DNA of 26,340 nt from Bacillota bacterium (GCA_029268085.1 JAJUHD010000008.1:1-26340); one strand, 5' to 3'; positions 14,489 through 21,946 are shown, numbered from the stretch's first letter. The notes: generated by a model from the letters alone, not told the origin. A program made the numbers and translations.

Positions 14489-14525
14489 AAAAACGCAGCG
14501 ATGGTATACATCGCTGCGTTTTTTT
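14487..14525. terminator. Strong bidirectional intrinsic terminator
   Basis: A perfect stem ACGCAGCGATG (14493-14503) / CATCGCTGCGT (14509-14519) with a 5-nt loop, flanked by seven A on the left and seven T on the right. It ends both the radical SAM operon (+) and the ABC exporter genes (-). Confidence 0.95.
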
Positions 14526-14542
14526 GAACAATAATTCAAAAT

Positions 14543-16147
14543 TCAGTTCAGACCATCAAAAATCTCCGCACCTCTGGTCATGATCCATTTATGGGATATA
14601 AACCAGCCAAAGATAAGAAGCAGAGTATAAGCGAGCATGAAAAGCGAGGACGAAATTTTACCGTCGAGCGCCACAAAATACAGCACGGCCGGAATTCCGA
14701 CGATGAGGAAGGGAAAAAGCATGGCTAGCATGACGCTCATGCTCTGCTTAACGACCTGAGTTTCGTTGATCCAATCAAACTTTGGATTTTTCAAGTTGCA
14801 AATAAGCCCGATGTTGGCAGAGAGCATCACAAAAAATATCGGAGCGATAAGCACGGAAAAAATGCTCGGCGCAGAAGGGGTGAGAACATATACGGCAGAA
14901 ATGGCGGCAAAGAGAATTACAGGCGCTGTGATATATATATGAAGTCGGAGCTTTGCTTTCAGCACCTCGCCTGAAGTGACTGGAAGGGACTTGACTATCC
15001 AGAGGGATTTTCCCTCAAGCGAAACGGAGGGCGCCGTAAAAAGTATCGTGGAACAGAACAGGCAGAGACCGAAAACCGTAGCAACTGCGGCAACGTCTTT
15101 GCTGTAGCCCATATGCATGACGATATCGAGGATCGTAGATTTCTTGATTATAAGCGCAACAGCGGCTATCAAGGCAAATAACACGCCTAACCCCGCATTT
15201 AGGATGTATACGGGGGAAGCGAGCAGATGTTTCATCTCGCGTCGCAAAAGAGCGGAGGAAACTGTCGAGGCATGCATTGCCCTTTCCTCGTATTTCACCT
15301 TGGCTGTGCCGCGCTCTGCCGTTGCTACTCTGATAAAGGTTGCCGAAAGCAGATAATACATAAGCGCAAAAGGCACAATCATGATAATCAGCGATAGTAC
15401 GAGATGCATAGCATTAGTTCCGGCAACGGCGTTTCCGATCCAGAAAAGCGGTGCGACAGAGACTAAAGAACCGGCAATCTCAGTTCCGTTCAGAACGAGC
15501 TTCTGGACGTATACATTTACCTGACTGAAAAAGTAAAAATAAAGTCCCAGAAAAATGACGGAAAACACTACGGTCATAAGCGAGTTCTTGCGAGTTTTGC
15601 TTGTTGCGAGAGCAATCAGCCAGCCGAAAAGACACGATAAGGACATCGAAAGAAATGGAAGGGCCAGACTTATCAAAATAAAGAATACGACCTGCGCGGC
15701 TGTGACCGGAACCGCCCTGACCCACATGATAAAAGCGGGAACCGCGGCGAGTAGTTCGAATACAAAGTTGAGGAGCATGAGCATGACCATGCGGCTTGCC
15801 AGAATAAGCCGAGGAGGGATGGGAAGCGACAGAAGCAGTTCGTTGTCCCGCGCCTCATAAAGCTGGGACTTTGCTGTAAAGACACTGCCGATGAACATCA
15901 GAGCAAAAGCACTCATGCCGAAAAGAGTAAAGTACAGCCAGCCTATACCTGCTTCAAAAAAAGGCTTTGCAATTTGATTAAAATAGATACCGAACATCAT
16001 CATGAAGGCGAAGAAGGCATATAGCATCAGCGCGGCAAAGCCTATGAGCTTGAGCTTTGAGAACTTCTTTTTTGATTCTCCGCTGCCCCCGATAAAGAGC
16101 GATGCACCCAGAGCGGCAAATCTCGTTCGGAAGAGAGCCTTAAACAT
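14543..16147 (-). CDS. ABC exporter permease, multi-pass membrane protein
   Basis: A 534-residue integral membrane protein with a dozen or so hydrophobic segments in two halves, separated by a polar region around residues 285-310 (RVATAERGTAKVKYEERAM). It has no ATPase motif and is encoded directly behind an ABC ATPase, so it is the membrane part of an ABC-2-like exporter; some databases call such proteins putative ABC exporters. The substrate is unknown. ATG 16147 is chosen because GGAAGGTGA lies 6 nt upstream; the open frame to 16177 would overlap the ATPase more deeply. The start overlaps the ATPase stop by 8 nt, indicating translational coupling. Confidence 0.82.
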   Translation of the reverse strand: MFKALFRTRFAALGASLFIGGSGESKKKFSKLKLIGFAALMLYAFFAFMMMFGIYFNQIAKPFFEAGIGWLYFTLFGMSAFALMFIGSVFTAKSQLYEARDNELLLSLPIPPRLILASRMVMLMLLNFVFELLAAVPAFIMWVRAVPVTAAQVVFFILISLALPFLSMSLSCLFGWLIALATSKTRKNSLMTVVFSVIFLGLYFYFFSQVNVYVQKLVLNGTEIAGSLVSVAPLFWIGNAVAGTNAMHLVLSLIIMIVPFALMYYLLSATFIRVATAERGTAKVKYEERAMHASTVSSALLRREMKHLLASPVYILNAGLGVLFALIAAVALIIKKSTILDIVMHMGYSKDVAAVATVFGLCLFCSTILFTAPSVSLEGKSLWIVKSLPVTSGEVLKAKLRLHIYITAPVILFAAISAVYVLTPSAPSIFSVLIAPIFFVMLSANIGLICNLKNPKFDWINETQVVKQSMSVMLAMLFPFLIVGIPAVLYFVALDGKISSSLFMLAYTLLLIFGWFISHKWIMTRGAEIFDGLN

Positions 16148-16856
16148 TGCCGTCACCTTCCAATTCGAGGAATACATCCTCCAGCGAGCTATTTCCTTTG
16201 ACCTCTTCCATAGTGCCGGATACGATCAGCTTGCCCTCTTTTATTATGGCGACCTTATCGCAGAGCTTTTCAGCGACTTCAAGGACATGGGTCGAGAAGA
16301 AGATAGCTCCGCCCCTGTCGCAGTGTCCGCGCATAAGCCCTTTAAGTATGTGCGAAGCCTTAGGGTCGAGACCGACGAAAGGTTCGTCCATAATGATCAG
16401 CTTCGGCTCATGGATGAAAGCGGAGATGAGGGCGAGCTTCTGTTTCATACCGTGGGAATAGGCGGAGATGGGCTGGGCAAGGTCGCTTGTCAGTTCAAAT
16501 AGACCGGCATATTTTTTGATTCTTTCCTCGCGCTCCTTTGCGGAAACGCCGAAGATGTCCGCGATGAAATTGAGATAGCCGATACCGGAGAGAAATTCGT
16601 ACATATCAGGATTGTCTGGTATATATGCGATACGTTTTTTACACTCAAGAGGCTCATCTTTAACGGAAATACCGTCAACAAATACTTCGCCGTCTTCAAA
16701 GCGCAGTATACCGCAGCAACATTTTATAGTAGTGGTCTTTCCTGCACCGTTGTGACCGATAAAGCCGTATATCTCGCCGGGTGCGATATGCAGGGTCAGC
16801 TTATCGACAGCCGGCTTGTTGCCGTAGATTTTTGTAAGATTCTTTATATTGAGCAT
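16140..16856 (-). CDS. ABC transporter ATP-binding protein
   Basis: A 238-residue cytoplasmic ATPase subunit. Walker A is GHNGAGKT (about 34-41), the Q-loop region is YIPDNPDMYEFLSG, the signature is YSHGMKQK (a variant of LSGGQ common in ABC-2 exporters), Walker B is LIIMDEP with VGLDP as D-loop, and the switch histidine is in STHVLE. It starts at ATG 16856 behind AAGGAGGT. With the overlapping downstream permease gene it forms a two-gene exporter, possibly for a lipid, drug or peptide; nothing nearby identifies the cargo. Confidence 0.93.
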   Translation of the reverse strand: MLNIKNLTKIYGNKPAVDKLTLHIAPGEIYGFIGHNGAGKTTTIKCCCGILRFEDGEVFVDGISVKDEPLECKKRIAYIPDNPDMYEFLSGIGYLNFIADIFGVSAKEREERIKKYAGLFELTSDLAQPISAYSHGMKQKLALISAFIHEPKLIIMDEPFVGLDPKASHILKGLMRGHCDRGGAIFFSTHVLEVAEKLCDKVAIIKEGKLIVSGTMEEVKGNSSLEDVFLELEGDGNV

Positions 16857-16883
16857 TTGGTTACCTCCTTGCTTGCATATGCA

Positions 16884-16911
16884 ATTATATCATACTGCTG
16901 CGAATATTCAA
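16884..16911 (-). promoter_or_regulatory. Promoter of the ABC exporter genes
   Basis: On the minus strand, TTGAAT (16906-16911), a 16-bp spacer and a consensus TATAAT (16884-16889), about 28 nt upstream of the ATPase start. Confidence 0.65.
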
Positions 16912-17002
16912 TGGCTATTTAGAACAATTTCGAAATAGAATATACACCCAATTCCGAATATGTCAAGAATTTTATAATAGTTTTACTTCAAGTTGTTCAT
17001 GG

Positions 17003-17046
17003 CACAGAAAAAGAACAGGACGTCTGGGATTCAGCCAGACGTCCTG
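17003..17046 (-). terminator. Intrinsic terminator of the dfx-rubredoxin unit
   Basis: A perfect 12-bp stem CAGGACGTCTGG (17016-17027) / CCAGACGTCCTG (17035-17046) with a 7-nt loop. On the minus strand it is followed by TTCTTTTTCTG. It lies about 150 nt beyond the rubredoxin stop; the stretch between (17047-17192) shows no gene. Confidence 0.8.
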
Positions 17047-17192
17047 CCGGAGGAAGGACACTATGGAAAAATGTGAATAATTAGAATGTGTGAGGATTAT
17101 TGCTGGATAAGTGAACTTATTGGAATGCCGCATTTCCGTATTTTGATTAATTTCTTAAAGCAAATTTTATTTATGCAGACGTAGCCAAAAGC

Positions 17193-17354
17193 TTATGCCG
17201 TTTCCTCAAAATTTGACTTTGAAGCTCCGCAAAGGGGACACACCCAGTTATCAGGCAGATCTTCAAACTTTGTTCCGGGGGCTATACCGCTGTCGGGATC
17301 GCCCTTTTCTTCGTCATAAACATATCCGCAGATAGTGCAGGTGTATTTTTTCAT
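17193..17354 (-). CDS. Rubredoxin
   Basis: A 53-residue iron electron carrier of standard length. The Fe(Cys)4 site is Cys6/Cys9 (CTICGY) and Cys39/Cys42 (CPLCGA), with the usual YVYDEEKGDPDSGIAPGT and FEDLPDNWVCP segments between. The long open frame to 17498 runs into the upstream gene; ATG 17354 gives the correct N-terminus and has GAAGG upstream. It lies 34 nt downstream of the desulfoferrodoxin gene in the same orientation, where it is expected to donate electrons for superoxide reduction. Confidence 0.96.
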   Translation of the reverse strand: MKKYTCTICGYVYDEEKGDPDSGIAPGTKFEDLPDNWVCPLCGASKSNFEETA

Positions 17355-17388
17355 TATAAAGACCTTCTTTCGCTGTTTTTTATAATAT

Positions 17389-17778
17389 TCATGCGTCGGC
17401 CTTCCAAAGACCGTGGAGATTGCAGTATGCGAATACAGAAACAAGCTTGTCGTCATCAGTGAGTGCAAACGTAACGGAGGGAGCGCCGGTATGCTCAAGA
17501 TTCTTGCGCTGGCCGCCCTTTTCGGTCTGGAGATACACCCAGCTGATGTGATGCTCCTCGGTCATGGGATGGGGAACGGAGCCGATATCAATAGTAACCT
17601 TTGCTCCGTCGAGCTTGATGACGGGAACGTGCTTTTCCTGCGACGCATCAGTGGTGTTCGGGACAAGCTCGGCCATTTTCTCGCCGCAGCAAACGAGGGG
17701 TACGCCTGAATCTTCAATTTTGCCGACGATATTTCCGCAATGCTTACAAATATAAAACTTCTGATCTTCTTTTTTCAT
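17389..17778 (-). CDS. dfx: Desulfoferrodoxin (superoxide reductase, two-iron type)
   Basis: A 129-residue protein that reduces superoxide to hydrogen peroxide without making oxygen (EC 1.15.1.2), a defence typical of anaerobes. The N-terminal desulforedoxin-like domain has Cys11, Cys14, Cys30 and Cys31 (CKHC...CC) for iron centre I. The catalytic Fe(His)4Cys centre II has His50, His70, His76, Cys119 and His122 (EKHVPV, SVPHPM, EEHHISW, YCNLHGLW), with the Glu-Lys pair before His50. The open frame to 17910 is longer, but ATG 17778 matches the family N-terminus and has AAAGG upstream. It is co-transcribed with rubredoxin. A 31-bp palindrome at its transcription start suggests peroxide or metal control. 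Confidence 0.96.
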   Translation of the reverse strand: MKKEDQKFYICKHCGNIVGKIEDSGVPLVCCGEKMAELVPNTTDASQEKHVPVIKLDGAKVTIDIGSVPHPMTEEHHISWVYLQTEKGGQRKNLEHTGAPSVTFALTDDDKLVSVFAYCNLHGLWKADA

Positions 17779-17831
17779 TGTGACCAACCTTTCTTTAAAT
17801 AGGTAGTTTATTATATGCGCTATTTTTGCTA

Positions 17832-17862
17832 ATAAGCAATAACGATAATTATTATTACTTAT
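17832..17862. promoter_or_regulatory. Palindromic operator-like site in the dfx leader (PerR/Fur-like)
   Basis: A 31-bp odd palindrome with 12 of 15 arm pairs matching: ATAAG.AATAA..AT around a central A, mirrored by AT..TTATT.CTTAT. Its core, 17843-17857, matches 11 of 14 non-central positions of the PerR box consensus TTATAAT-N-ATTATAA. It begins at the predicted transcription start of dfx. PerR control of superoxide-reductase genes is known in clostridia; the assignment here is by similarity only. Confidence 0.55.
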
Positions 17863-17868
17863 GCTTAA

Positions 17869-17897
17869 AATATACCACGCTTCCTTATGTTTGGCAA
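17869..17897 (-). promoter_or_regulatory. Promoter of the dfx-rubredoxin unit
   Basis: On the minus strand, TTGCCA (17892-17897), a 17-bp spacer and TATATT (17869-17874). The start is predicted near 17862, at the edge of the palindrome. Confidence 0.65.
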
Positions 17898-18001
17898 GAG
17901 CTTTTTTCAATTTCTTTAAATATCGTCAAAATAATGAAAACAGGAATGAATATTGATAAGATATCCATAAAACTGACTATGTATTTTTGCGGGAATGGAA
18001 A

Positions 18002-18038
18002 AATGAGAGCGGCAGACACAAGGCCTGTCGCTCTCATT
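18002..18038 (-). terminator. Intrinsic terminator after the membrane-protein gene
   Basis: A 14-bp stem, 18002-18015 with 18025-18038 (AATGAGAGCG / CGCTCTCATT plus four inner pairs including one G-U), with a 9-nt loop. It lies 11 nt beyond the stop of the 18049 gene. The minus-strand tail is only moderately T-rich. Confidence 0.7.
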
Positions 18039-18048
18039 ATTGGGCGGC

Positions 18049-19023
18049 TTATTCAGCAAGCTCTTTAATTTCCTTATACTGTTTGAGGTCTGTATAAATA
18101 TCGTTGGTGTACGGATTTTTCTTTAACTTTGCAACTCTATAAAGCATGTAGGCAAATACAAGGACGTTGGAAATAAGAGCGATTGCCCCCAGCACGGTGT
18201 ATACGGTCGGGTTGAAGGAGGACTCGACGAAGAATTTGCCCTGATCCTGGAAGGACGGGAAAGTTTGTGCGAACATGCACCAGAGAGCAAGTGTCTGTGC
18301 TCTGTGCTGGAGCCATGCACCTTTTCCGACTGTAAAGGCACAGAGAGTAGGGGCAAGAAGAAGCGCAAGACCGGCATACCAAGAATGCGCGGGGATGCAG
18401 TTATAAGTATAAGTAAAGTTCCATAGATCGTATGCGATAATCCAGAACCAGAGCATATCCGGCCAGATCATGTCGCGGCTGCCGTCTTTCGGAGTCTTTT
18501 TTCGTATTGTGATTCCCCACCAACCGGTTATTGTCAGCATATTTAGAATTCCGGCGACTGCGTTCATGTAGTTCCACGGACCGCTGATGACCTTTAGTCC
18601 GTCAACTGCCGTCGGTACTGTGAGCGCCATACCGCCGACCTGGAAATCGCGTGCACAGGCCTCGGCTATGTTTATAGCCAAGATTAGAGGAGCGAGGAAA
18701 AGAAAAGCTTTTTTATCGGCAAGTCTCCATTTCGATCCATCCTTGCGCGTTCCTCCGACGAAACGGATGCACCAGAAGATGATACAGCCGGCGGTAGAAG
18801 AATAGACCTTTGCAAGATGGAACCAGTCTTTATAAGCTGTGTCGCCGAGAACGGTGAACCACATGACGGTAAGAACAATCGGCAGGATAACAAACGCGGC
18901 AAAACCGATCCATTTGAATCTGCGGGTGACCTCATTCAGGCAGAAAAGAGCTGCGAAGACAACAAGCCATGCAAGGATAGCGGTGACAATCGTTCCTCCG
19001 CTTGCGTTGTCAAAAACAAACAT
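18049..19023 (-). CDS. Uncharacterised polytopic membrane protein (possibly DUF5692 family)
   Basis: A 324-residue protein with about nine hydrophobic segments and a charged C-terminal tail (KNPYTNDIYTDLKQYKEIKELAE). I recognise no catalytic motif. It is rich in Trp and aromatic residues at segment ends (SGPWNYMNAV, WPDMLWFWIIAYDLWNFTYTYN), and that central stretch looks like the family signature. From memory it resembles DUF5692, but this could not be checked. Start ATG 19023 has AGGGG about 8 nt upstream; the open frame to 19077 has no such site. It is downstream of a TetR-type regulator gene with 133 bp between, and the palindrome at 19114-19133 overlaps its likely -35, so it is a probable target of that regulator. 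The motif shared with ohyA suggests a role linked to fatty acids or membranes. Confidence 0.8.
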   Translation of the reverse strand: MFVFDNASGGTIVTAILAWLVVFAALFCLNEVTRRFKWIGFAAFVILPIVLTVMWFTVLGDTAYKDWFHLAKVYSSTAGCIIFWCIRFVGGTRKDGSKWRLADKKAFLFLAPLILAINIAEACARDFQVGGMALTVPTAVDGLKVISGPWNYMNAVAGILNMLTITGWWGITIRKKTPKDGSRDMIWPDMLWFWIIAYDLWNFTYTYNCIPAHSWYAGLALLLAPTLCAFTVGKGAWLQHRAQTLALWCMFAQTFPSFQDQGKFFVESSFNPTVYTVLGAIALISNVLVFAYMLYRVAKLKKNPYTNDIYTDLKQYKEIKELAE

Positions 19024-19110
19024 AGTACATCCCCTCAAAAAAATTCTATCAGCTTCTTTGACAAATACCACTGACATTGTTATTTTATTATTTAAGTTTC
19101 ATGTTTAGCA

Positions 19111-19141
19111 ATAGACACTTTTCAAAATGTGTCAAATATAG
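19111..19141. promoter_or_regulatory. Operator-like palindrome and -35 region of the 18049 gene
   Basis: The 20-bp dyad at 19114-19133 has 5-bp arms GACAC / GTGTC and 8 of 10 matching pairs. On the minus strand TTGACA (19130-19135) overlaps it, with a weak -10 TATTGC (19108-19113) at 16-bp spacing, so binding here should block the promoter. On the plus strand the order ATAGACACT, 9 nt, GTGTC, AAATATAG is repeated upstream of ohyA (9016-9049) with a 10-nt gap and two extra bases. Confidence 0.6.
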
Positions 19142-19156
19142 CTGAAACCGAAGCGG

Positions 19157-19738
19157 TCAATTGGCATTATCTTTTTCATATTCAACAAATGCGGCGACAG
19201 AACGCTGTATACTGCCGGAAATCATCAGCAGAAGCTTTTTGAGCATGACCTTCGGATCATCTTCCATACCGTCGTTCACCCAATCGACAAAAAGCCCGTT
19301 GAAGACGCGCCGATAGAAGTTGATAATAAAATTTTTATTCTTCTCTGTAATAGAGACACCCATTTTTTCTATACATTCGTCGACAACGTCGAGCATCAGC
19401 TTGTTCGAAAGACCCGCGAAAAAACTCTCTGCCTCGGGCCAGTAGGAGGAATGGTAGACGTGGAGTATCATTTTTGAGTTGGTTTTCAGGTAATTCATCG
19501 TGGCGAGAAATCCGCCCTCCCATGTTTCAAAGGTCCTGTTCTGCGCAATGTCGCGGGACATCTCTTTGAATATGACGTATTTAAATATATCAAAAATGTC
19601 TGTAAAATAATAATAAAACGTCTGCCTGTTGACACTACAGTGAAGGCAGATTTCCTTGACTGTTATTTTATCGATAGACTGCCTGGTCAGCAGCTCCTTA
19701 AAAGACTTTATGATTGCCATTTTGGCCCGCTGCGGCAT
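19157..19738 (-). CDS. TetR-family regulator (DhaS-like)
   Basis: A 193-residue transcriptional regulator. The N-terminus, AKMAIIKSFKELLTRQSIDKITVKEICLHCSVNRQTFYYYFTDIFDIF, holds a TetR helix-turn-helix with its recognition helix at VNRQTFYYYF; the pattern is closest to the DhaS-like branch. The helical C-terminal part (50-193) would bind a ligand. Two in-frame ATGs lie close together; ATG 19738 has AAGGAGG at proper distance (8 nt), whereas 19744 is only 2 nt from it. The gene lies between uraA and the uncharacterised membrane-protein gene, all on the minus strand but separated by terminators or promoters. Likely targets are itself, the membrane protein and perhaps ohyA, through the shared TATATTTGACAC-type motif. 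Confidence 0.9.
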   Translation of the reverse strand: MPQRAKMAIIKSFKELLTRQSIDKITVKEICLHCSVNRQTFYYYFTDIFDIFKYVIFKEMSRDIAQNRTFETWEGGFLATMNYLKTNSKMILHVYHSSYWPEAESFFAGLSNKLMLDVVDECIEKMGVSITEKNKNFIINFYRRVFNGLFVDWVNDGMEDDPKVMLKKLLLMISGSIQRSVAAFVEYEKDNAN

Positions 19739-19778
19739 GGGCATTTCCTCCTTCTCGATAACATTTGTTTGGAAACCC

Positions 19779-19807
19779 AAAATATCATATATTTGCACAC
19801 CAGTCAA
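19779..19807 (-). promoter_or_regulatory. Promoter of the DhaS-like regulator with motif-like half-site
   Basis: On the minus strand, TTGACT (19802-19807), a 17-bp spacer and TATTTT (19779-19784). The spacer holds TATATTTG-C-ACAC on the plus strand (19788-19800), one base different in length from TATATTTGACAC at 19129-19140. A dyad TTTGG-N4-CCAAA (19768-19781) overlaps the edge of the -10. Both would fit autoregulation. Confidence 0.5.
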
Positions 19808-19840
19808 TCAGGAGAGCACGGAGGCAAAACTTCGTCAATC

Positions 19841-19875
19841 TCAAAAACACCGTCCGAAAAGGGCGGTGTTTTTGA
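19841..19875. terminator. Intrinsic terminator of uraA (bidirectional form)
   Basis: A 15-bp stem TCAAAAACACCGTCC / GGGCGGTGTTTTTGA (one G-U pair) with a 5-nt GAAAA loop, 14 nt beyond the uraA stop. The five-base U-run lies in the lower stem, as in many clostridial terminators. Confidence 0.85.
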
Positions 19876-19889
19876 ACATTTATTAAAGT

Positions 19890-21302
19890 TTAATCCTTGA
19901 CGTTTTTCTTTTCGCCGATGCCGAGGATGAGGTTCAGAATGATGCCGAAGATCGCTGCGCCCGCAATGCAGGGAACGTTGAGGCCGAAGAAGGGAATGGT
20001 TCCGTTGAAGGCATACTGTCCGCCGACGCCGATGACCATGATTGATGCGATAACGGCGATATTCTTTGCACTGAACATATCGACCTTCTTGTCTATCATG
20101 ATTGCGATACCCTGAGCGGCGATAGCGCCGAAGAGATAAATTTCAAGGCCGCCGATAACTGCCACAGGGATACCGTAAATGACCCTGATAAGCGGTGTGA
20201 AGAAGGAAACTATCATTGCGATAATTGATGCGGCAATGAGTACGGGGATAGAGAAAACCTTTGTGATAGCCATCGTGCTGATGTTTTCGCCGTAGTTTGT
20301 TCCGGCAGGGCCGCCGACAAAGCCGGAGATCATATCGCAGAGACCATCGCCGATGAGGTTTCTGTCAAGCAAAGCGGAAAGTCCGTAGCTCTTTTTTCCT
20401 TTTTTAGCGGCAAGGTCATCGACATAGATATCAAGCTGATAGATATGGGCGGTAGATTCGGGTATAGTCGCGATAGCAATTGGCATGATCGCGGCGACGG
20501 CCGCCCACGAAACCTTAGGCAGAGAGAAGGCGGGGAGGGCAAAGATGCTGCCGTCGCCCAGCTTCCATACGGAGGCTTCAAGCGCCTCTTGCGGAAGACT
20601 GCGGAAAAGGCTCATTTCAGGGCCGCCTACCCAATAAAGGATTCCGGCGAAAAGGCAGCCGACGCCAGCTCCGAGAAGAAGCGGAAGCTGACCGAGGAAG
20701 CCCTTGAGGTATTTAGAGAAGAAAACGGTCGACAGCAGAGTTACAAGGGAGACGGCCCATACCCAGCCGCTATTAGTAATTGTGGCTGCTGCGCCTTCTG
20801 CAACGGCTTGGGGAGCGGCATCACTTAAGGCATTGCCTGCAAGCGTAAGACCGATGATCATTGCGATAGAGCCAGTAATCGTTGCAGGCAGAACCTTTTC
20901 GACAGCGTTCTTGCCGGAGAATTTGACGATCAGACCTGCAGCAACGGAAACAAGACCTGAGGCAATAATTCCGAACTGCGCGATCTGGATTGCCTCTGTA
21001 GGAAGTATGCCGTTGACCTTTGCAAAGCCCTGAGCTGCGGCAAGACCGGAAATTGCCGACAAATAAGAAAAGCTGGACCCGTAGTACATGGGGATTTTTC
21101 TGCCCGAGATGAACACGAAGCAAATGGTTGCCAAACCGCTGGCGAAAAGGGTTGTGGATACCTGAAAGCCTGTGATGAGTGCGACTGCGATCGTCGCAGG
21201 GAACATTACGATGACCTGCTGAATGGCATAAAGCAGCAGTTTCCCGGGAGCCGGCGTTTCATCCGGCAGATAGCCAACAATGACATCTTTTTCTTTTTTC
21301 AT
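19890..21302 (-). CDS. uraA: Uracil permease (NCS2 nucleobase:cation symporter)
   Basis: A 470-residue, multi-pass inner-membrane transporter for uracil with proton symport. Family hallmarks are the GRKIPMYYGSSFSYLSAISG segment near residue 67, the substrate-site region IPESTAHIYQLDIYVDD with a Glu in the position of the key UraA glutamate, and GTNYGENISTMAITKVFSIPVL. About 12-14 hydrophobic segments are visible. Start ATG 21302 follows AGGAG at 8 nt. It lies 20 nt downstream of pyrR with no promoter between, so it is expected to be expressed and regulated with pyrR in response to pyrimidine supply. Confidence 0.93.
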   Translation of the reverse strand: MKKEKDVIVGYLPDETPAPGKLLLYAIQQVIVMFPATIAVALITGFQVSTTLFASGLATICFVFISGRKIPMYYGSSFSYLSAISGLAAAQGFAKVNGILPTEAIQIAQFGIIASGLVSVAAGLIVKFSGKNAVEKVLPATITGSIAMIIGLTLAGNALSDAAPQAVAEGAAATITNSGWVWAVSLVTLLSTVFFSKYLKGFLGQLPLLLGAGVGCLFAGILYWVGGPEMSLFRSLPQEALEASVWKLGDGSIFALPAFSLPKVSWAAVAAIMPIAIATIPESTAHIYQLDIYVDDLAAKKGKKSYGLSALLDRNLIGDGLCDMISGFVGGPAGTNYGENISTMAITKVFSIPVLIAASIIAMIVSFFTPLIRVIYGIPVAVIGGLEIYLFGAIAAQGIAIMIDKKVDMFSAKNIAVIASIMVIGVGGQYAFNGTIPFFGLNVPCIAGAAIFGIILNLILGIGEKKNVKD

Positions 21303-21322
21303 TTACTTTCTCCTCTATAATA

Positions 21323-21859
21323 TTATTTTTCATTTATACATACATCGGTATGACCGTCGTGCTCAGACAGATGCACCGAGATGACTTCATTAAGAGATGT
21401 GGGGATATTCTTCCCGACGTAATTTGCCTTGATTGGCAGTTCGCTGTGCCCCCTGTCGATAAGAACCGCAAGCTGGATCCTAGCCGGACGGCCGACGGCC
21501 ATTACGGCGTCCAGAGCGGCGCGGGCAGTTCTTCCGGTGAAAATGACATCGTCTACAAGAACCACGGTCTTGTCCTCAATCGGGAAAGGGATTTTTGTCT
21601 GGCTTACGACCGGGTTTTTCGCCACCATTGTAAGATCGTCCCTGTAGAGCGTAATATCCAGCTCACCGACTTCTATATCTGTACCGTCAATTTTTTTGAT
21701 ATTCTGCGCGAGCCGATATGCAAGGGGAATGCCTCGGGTTTTTATGCCGATGAGACAAAGTTTATCTGTTCCGTGATTTTTTTCGATGATTTCGTGAGAG
21801 ATCCTCACAAGAACTCGGTTGACGTCTTCCTCGGTCATGATTTGCGCTTTGAATTTCAT
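21323..21859 (-). CDS. pyrR: Bifunctional pyr operon regulator / uracil phosphoribosyltransferase PyrR
   Basis: A 178-residue protein of the type I phosphoribosyltransferase fold, the usual length for PyrR. The PRPP loop is TVVLVDDVIFTGRTARAALDA (98-118), and MKFKAQIMTEEDVNRVLVRISHEIIEKN is the typical N-terminus. PyrR binds UMP and pyr mRNA leaders to cause attenuation, and also makes UMP from uracil and PRPP (EC 2.4.2.9), which fits the uracil permease gene behind it. Several in-frame ATGs exist up to 21931; ATG 21859 has GAGG about 9 nt upstream and gives the family N-terminus. A terminator-like hairpin in the leader (21904-21927) suggests that the operon itself is attenuated. Confidence 0.93.
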   Translation of the reverse strand: MKFKAQIMTEEDVNRVLVRISHEIIEKNHGTDKLCLIGIKTRGIPLAYRLAQNIKKIDGTDIEVGELDITLYRDDLTMVAKNPVVSQTKIPFPIEDKTVVLVDDVIFTGRTARAALDAVMAVGRPARIQLAVLIDRGHSELPIKANYVGKNIPTSLNEVISVHLSEHDGHTDVCINEK

Positions 21860-21890
21860 ATCCGACATCCTCATATCTGTTATTCTGCTC

Positions 21891-21927
21891 AAAATAAAAA
21901 ATGCCTTGTCTGAACATCCAGACAAGG
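21891..21927 (-). terminator. Terminator (attenuator candidate) in the pyrR leader
   Basis: A 9-bp stem CCTTGTCTG (21904-21912) / CAGACAAGG (21919-21927) with a 6-nt loop. On the minus strand it is followed by CATTTTTTATTTT. No gene lies upstream on this strand for more than 800 bp, so it is not the end of another gene; it stands between the likely pyrR promoter and the pyrR start, as an attenuator does. I do not see the usual PyrR-binding loop consensus. Confidence 0.7.
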
Positions 21928-21946
21928 TCATGAAACGACATATACA

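Noticed and set aside
17499..17910. Upstream-extended versions of rubredoxin and desulfoferrodoxin
   Set aside because: The extra N-terminal residues come from open frame only; both families have well-defined short N-termini that coincide with ATGs at 17354 and 17778.
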